Source of the DNA: Owenia fusiformis
Taxonomy: Eukaryota; Annelida; Polychaeta; Sabellida; Oweniidae
Assembly (NCBI GenBank): GCA_903813345.2
Contig: CAIIXF020000007.1
Location: 22,493,564 to 22,557,563 of the forward strand
Direction of reading: 5' to 3'
Length of the DNA stretch: 64,000 bases
Positions 59,194 to 64,000 of this stretch are shown here, in pieces. The position numbers were made by a program, and so were the translations under genes. The notes under the pieces were generated by a model that was not told the origin of the DNA, ran no database searches, and was given only the letters and a program-made list of their open reading frames with translations. Numbering within the stretch: the first letter of the stretch is position 1; each line of letters begins with the position of its first letter.

Positions 59194-59299
59194 CAATTTA
59201 TTTGTTGTGAAGCATCTATCAGTGGTTGTACCTGTTTCCCCATAGCAGGCATTGCAGCATAGGGAGATTTCATTATAGTTTTTGTCCTTCACACACACA
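59194..59299 (-). CDS. Exon of the secreted cysteine-rich gene, module A
   Basis: Acceptor aatgcag ending at 59,300 and donor ttg|gtaaat at 59,193. The only frame fully open enters with two bases supplied by the previous exon and leaves in phase 0. Encodes VCVKDKNYNEISLCCNACYG, then ETGTTTDRCF. The large exon at 60,923 ends with a single spare base, so at least one exon between them is missing from this model. Confidence 0.6.
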
Positions 59300-60922
59300 C
59301 TGCATTGGTTTATATAAGGGAGCCCTTTGTGAAAGAAATTGTAGTCATTGAATAAGATGTAATACCATGAATGGAAAGGAGAGTGGGGACAATAGGTTTA
59401 AGGCAATATGGGAGGCTAGGTCTATGGCAGGGAGTGACATCAGGCTCCTTTAGGAGACAATGGGATATACATGTAGTTGATATGGCACATAGCCTCACTT
59501 GAACCAATTATATAATTAATCAACATGAAGGATGTGTATTTGTAAATAAATATACTCCTCTGACATGATCATTCAATCCACATACAGTAGTCCGTGTGGT
59601 GCATTCTGAGGGTTGTATATCTATTCTTCAACATTTATCTGTTCTAGTTTCTGGATGTGAATGCAGTTAAAGCAAGGCACACCATGCCATATATTAATGC
59701 CTAAGTTATTAAATGAAAAAGTAATTCATTTGATCTTAAATTTTCACTTTGAACAAGTGAACCTTGTATTTATCTGTAAACAACATTATATTATTTAACA
59801 AGTCAATGCATATGAATAAATCAAATTGATTTAATGTTCAGTTCAATGACATATTCCACGAATATACAGGGTGTTTCATATGTATGCACCCCCTCTAAAA
59901 TCATATATGTTGCATTGCCACCCTATCGTGTTATACATCATTTATTCCTCATAAAAAGTTACATTAGATTGCAAAGTTTCAGAATCCAGGGGTGTCCTTG
60001 AAAAAAGATACAACATATCAAAGTATGTGGGTACAGGGTAATTTGTATGGGCCAACTCTTGTTTGCAAAATATGAAAGGCAGTAGAGTAAATCAACTGGG
60101 TAATGTAAAATTAATAATCTTAATTTCATATATTTATATTTTGGACATGATTCTTGGTCCAACCTGTATATATGACATATACTGTATAAGTTATTTGTTT
60201 TAAGGTTTGTGTATGAATATTTATATATTTGAACAATTGATTTACTCAACAGAAGAAAGTAACACCTTAAGTATGAAATCACAAACAATGCATCAGTTTA
60301 TGATGAATATATTTTTTAGATTGATGGGAATATTATTGCTTATATACTTGTCACAGCTTTGTCTATACTTCTTTTAAAATAGTGAACTGAAAAGACTTTT
60401 TTCTAGATATTATACACATGGTGTTTATCAACATACATGTTCTGCCTTTTCTGATTACAGGTAGATTACAGACCTCAATTATTTTTATCAATATTTCTTA
60501 TTATTTTGGGAAAAGAATGTTTTACTACTGTAACTTTTGTTATTAAAAGGAGGAGAATTCACGTATTTTTCCGAAACTTTATTTTTTTCAAAAATATATA
60601 ATGATATTGAAAAAAAAGTTTTCACAGGTTCTTTATGTCTTTTTTATGTCATTTAGAGAAGATATCATTTTTGGTTTCCAAGTACTTTGTGATATTCTAT
60701 GTGAAACTGAATGTGAACCTTATTTTGACAAAAGTACATAGCTTGTCTATTCATGTACATTATATTGGTTTAATTTGACGACTGTTATAACTTTGCGGGT
60801 TGATAAAAACCACCACATTATGTCTCCGCCATCTCTTTTAATTTTTCCCAGTCCACCAAATTAAATACTGCTTAATTAAAGCAATTAACAGATTAGCCCA
60901 AATTTTAATTATGATATATACT
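59300..60922. other. Intron region of the cysteine-rich gene
   Basis: AT-rich. Phase arithmetic requires at least one unidentified exon here. A string atacagggtgtttcatatgt near 59,866 resembles the transposon-end word at 48,688. Confidence 0.45.
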
Positions 60923-61529
60923 TACTTTTGTTGCAAGTTTCTTCGCACTCGATGATTTTTTTAGATTTACACATACATTTTGTACATTTGTCTTTCCAAA
61001 ATTCAAAACCGCGTCGAACAATCCTATTCTCCCGATTCTGCAGTGTCACATTACACTTTCGGCATGATGACTTCATCGAACATCTTCTCTTTCCATTTCT
61101 TCTGCAGCGACATTTGTTGCAACGATCTCTTTTACTTATCCAGATGTCTGTTGTGTGTAACTGGCCTTCTGTATCATAGCATTGTCGGCCTGATGAAGAG
61201 GGAACACAGTATTTGTAACGTTCATATCCCTCCACCAACTTTGAAGTACATTTTTGGCCCTTGGGACATGCCTCATTAATACAACTCTTAACCTCTCCAT
61301 TTTCATCCCTTATTGCTTCGTCACGTATCAGAGCTTTCGTAATTTCCCTATCTTGACAACATGCCTTGTCTTCACTATCACTGCACCAATATGTATATGG
61401 GCAGTTGTGTTCACTTTCTCTACAGTGTGCTGTTGAATGTTTGGTATAGCATTCTCTACTGTGACTCACGTGGATTTGCTTACAGAATATCACCATAGTG
61501 ATAAACAAGATATACTCCTTCCGAGTCAT
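60923..61529 (-). CDS. First coding exon of a secreted cysteine-rich protein with VWC-like domains
   Basis: From the ATG at 61,529 (MTRKEYILFITMVIFC) there is a signal peptide with a hydrophobic core and likely cleavage after VSHS. Two cysteine-rich segments follow (CYTKHSTAHC ... ACCQD; then SCINEACPKGQKC to YKYCV). After these come two VWC-like modules: CYDTEGQLHTTDIW with CNKCRCRRNG and CRKC, and CNVTLQNREN with FEFWKDKCTKCMC and CEETC. The donor is aacaaaa|gtaagtat at 60,922. An upstream in-frame ATG (61,586) would bury the signal peptide, so the internal start is preferred. VWC-like proteins are often extracellular matrix or BMP-binding factors; the specific function here is unknown. Confidence 0.78.
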
Positions 61530-62108
61530 CGTGCTATTGTAGATTAAATTTATCATGCTATAATGATGCTGTTTCATAAAATACAAATAAATTGTTTAAT
61601 AGATATAATGGATGTGTTAATACAACTTGGTAGTTTAGAAAGTAATTCTGATTTTGATTCATTGCCGTTTGTACAGTAACAGAAAATAATATTGACAGTG
61701 AAACAGGTTATTATGATTAAATGATAAAAATACAATGACATTTGAAATGATAATTAGAATAGAGGAGTTTAATTTGTGATATAATTGTACATTAAAGCTG
61801 AAAATAAATGCAATTTATTTTAGTTGGCAGCTTTAGCAATTACGTAACTTCATTGTAATGTGTACAGAATAGGATTGTTATGTCTCATAAGTGGATTTAT
61901 TTTGAACTTTTGTGACTTGTTCTGAGGGATGGGTATTTATTGTTATTCTGTAATACAATTCTAGTTCAATATCATATTTTTTATTACTGATTTCTTATTT
62001 TGGCCTTTTGGATGTGAAAACCATCAAATTAAATCATCATTCAATTTAGATCAATACCATGTCCTTCTATAAAGGCTATCATTATTTGACACTCCTTTCA
62101 TTGGTCAG
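61530..62108. other. Possible promoter side of the cysteine-rich gene
   Basis: Upstream of the minus-strand start codon. Strongly AT-rich, with no TATA box or initiator that can be singled out. Confidence 0.3.
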
Positions 62109-62219
62109 TGTCGCACCCAAACAGGCTCAAGCTACCAAGACACACTGCTTGCATCAGTGAGGGTGCCACCGATCACCTATACCTGCAAACCACTGCCCAA
62201 ACAGCTAGGGCGTGGCAGG
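62109..62219 (+). CDS. Putative plus-strand exon
   Basis: Bounded by ttggtcag and agg|gtatcag; 111 bases, open in phase 0, encoding GSSYQDTLLASVRVPPITYT, then CKPLPKQLGRG. Markedly higher GC and protein-like composition than its surroundings. It cannot follow the exon ending at 56,312 directly, since the phases differ and joining would hit a TGA. An intermediate exon would be needed, or it belongs to another gene. A second frame is also open. Confidence 0.4.
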
Positions 62220-63935
62220 GTATCAGAGAAGCATCTTTGCTTGCTCATAAGCTGTGAAAATGTTTAACCACTCTGTTTTAATAGCATCAGCGTTCACATT
62301 TTGATAAACTGTTTGCACCACTGATTTTGATTTTCTTGATAACCTAGCTTATTTTTTCTCGGGACATTTAAGACATGTTTCTTTATCAAAGTAACTTTTC
62401 CAAAAAGCCAGCAGCCCCCTTCTCTTTTCAATCCCTCGGTAAAGAGTGGTATTTGGCATTGATCGAAGTTCAAGATCATCTCTTATTATTAAGGAAGAAA
62501 ATGTAAATGAGGGAGTCTATTACAGCACATAATAACACCAAACTTCCTGTTCATTGAGAAAAGTTGCTTTTCATGTTTACAGTATTGATTTTAGGAAAAT
62601 TGAACATCAACAAACCGTCAACGTTTCAATAGGGGATTGAATAGGTTTGGAAGCCGTTGGTCAATATGTCAACTGATTAATGCCCAAATATGGCAGTCTC
62701 TTTGTAATAAAATGTTTGACCATTTCATTTGTCACATTTTCATGGATTTAAGAACAATTAACAAGAACTTAGGCAATTAATTATTACATGTATTCCTGTG
62801 AATTTGTAATAATCAAAATATATATGTTTTAAAGGAGTTTGTGTTTCAGAAAATTAATGTTCCGTTGATGAATCGTCAAAATTCTGCAAGAGCTCAATAC
62901 TTCTTCCGGCATTCATATTTTCCCAAACTCACATTGCATATATTCACAAAAGGCTAGGTTCATTTTTCATGTTGAACATATATTTTGGATTAAAATGCAA
63001 CACAAAACATTAACAGGATACTCAGTACATTTAAAATGCAAGTAATAGACAATATGATGGGATTCAAACTAATTTCCAAAGTAGGATGAACCCAGCATTC
63101 ATGAAAATAAAGTTTCACTTCAGAACAAAAAAGGATTATAAAGTCAAGGATAACATTTATTGACTGAGTATAACTGTGTTTACATGATAAGGCAAAACAC
63201 TTAATGGAGGTGATCATCAACTTATAAAATCAACAGAAAAGACAGCCTTGGATTTGTTGTTTCCATCCAATATTCTGATTTGCAATTCAAATTACAGTTT
63301 TTGTCTCAACTCAAGTGAGGTTTGAGATTTTATTGATAGATATGAATACAGAAGTGGCCAGTCTCTATATAACATACAAGGATAATATGCAAAACTAGTG
63401 GTTGCATTAAATATCGGTAAGTTTGAAATTATTTTAGATTTTTATGTTATCACATAGTGTGACATAAGCCATTCACATTTACTAGACCCCTCTTATCTGA
63501 GATAGAGAAATCAAGACAAAGGATGCATCGTGATGAGATATAGGTAATGCAGCGGTTTCATTAGAATTTCTCACAACAGGCTAAATAAATGAAAACAACA
63601 GGCGAAATTTATTGAAATCATAAATTTAAAAGGGGAAAGTTGAAAAGTCCCTAAAAACAACAGGCAATTTTGTGAAAACCAGTGAAAATTGCCTGTTGCC
63701 TGCTGCTAATGAAACTCCTGTCATGGTTACTATTTTTCTGTGATCAGTATGCAGAATTGGTGTTTATAAGCACATTTTGTCAGTCAGTATTTGTAACAGT
63801 TACATTTTTTAACTATTTGCAAGAACTTAATAGGTGAGATTTTATGTTTAAAATGCCTTGTTTATAAATGCTTGTGATGTTAAATATCTGTGATTATGAA
63901 CAATATTCCCAATGAGATAGAAGGACACACAAGGA
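62220..63935. other. Gene-less AT-rich stretch
   Basis: No gene or bounded element recognised; short imperfect repeats (aacaggc, gtgaaaattgcctgttg) near 63,570-63,710. Confidence 0.4.
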
Positions 63936-64000
63936 GTATGCATTCAGCATCTGTAACAAATAGCAGGTTGTGACATTTTGCATGTTTATGCCTTAATGTT
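63936..64000 (+). repeat. Dispersed repeat copy at the right edge
   Basis: gcatctgtaacaaatagcag, gttgtgacattttgcatgtt and atgccttaatgtt match the family at 17,010, 26,341 and 39,519. Cut by the window end. Confidence 0.6.

Overview
The window reads as nuclear DNA of an animal, most likely a marine invertebrate. It is AT-rich, with spliced exons (GT-AG introns), many short inverted-repeat transposons, minisatellites and poly-G/C runs. I cannot name the species from sequence alone.

Bases 1-11,166 (minus strand) hold two nested mobile elements. A Polinton/Maverick, a virus-like giant DNA transposon, carries a PC4-like protein gene, penton, a basic protein, major capsid protein, maturation protease, a spliced chromodomain integrase and a packaging ATPase. 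Every one of these frames is open. Downstream of the ATPase, a LINE retrotransposon has inserted in the same orientation. Its ORF2 (endonuclease plus reverse transcriptase) is uninterrupted for 1138 codons and runs off the left edge. The LINE's ORF1 (three zinc knuckles and an SGNH-like domain) is joined in frame to the first ~72 codons of what looks like a small Polinton gene, giving a 476-residue chimeric ORF. The Polinton PolB gene is not in the window and should lie left of base 1.

Bases 11,400-54,000 hold no convincing host gene. They contain short non-autonomous transposons, some with clear target-site duplications (23,866-25,958 with a 9-bp TSD; 23,342-23,546; two 237-bp TA-flanked copies at 51,266 and 53,386; a 1.4-kb fold-back at 36,849-38,273). 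They also contain minisatellites with 30-, 61-, 36- and 57-bp units, a decayed reverse-transcriptase fragment and a RecQ-like helicase fragment.

Bases 54,251-64,000 contain pieces of host genes. Three exons of an unrecognised plus-strand gene lie at 54,266-56,312, with a possible further exon at 62,109-62,219. A minus-strand gene for a secreted cysteine-rich protein (signal peptide, VWC-like modules) lies at 58,818-61,529. If the exon at 62,109 belongs to the plus-strand gene, the cysteine-rich gene is nested antisense in its intron.
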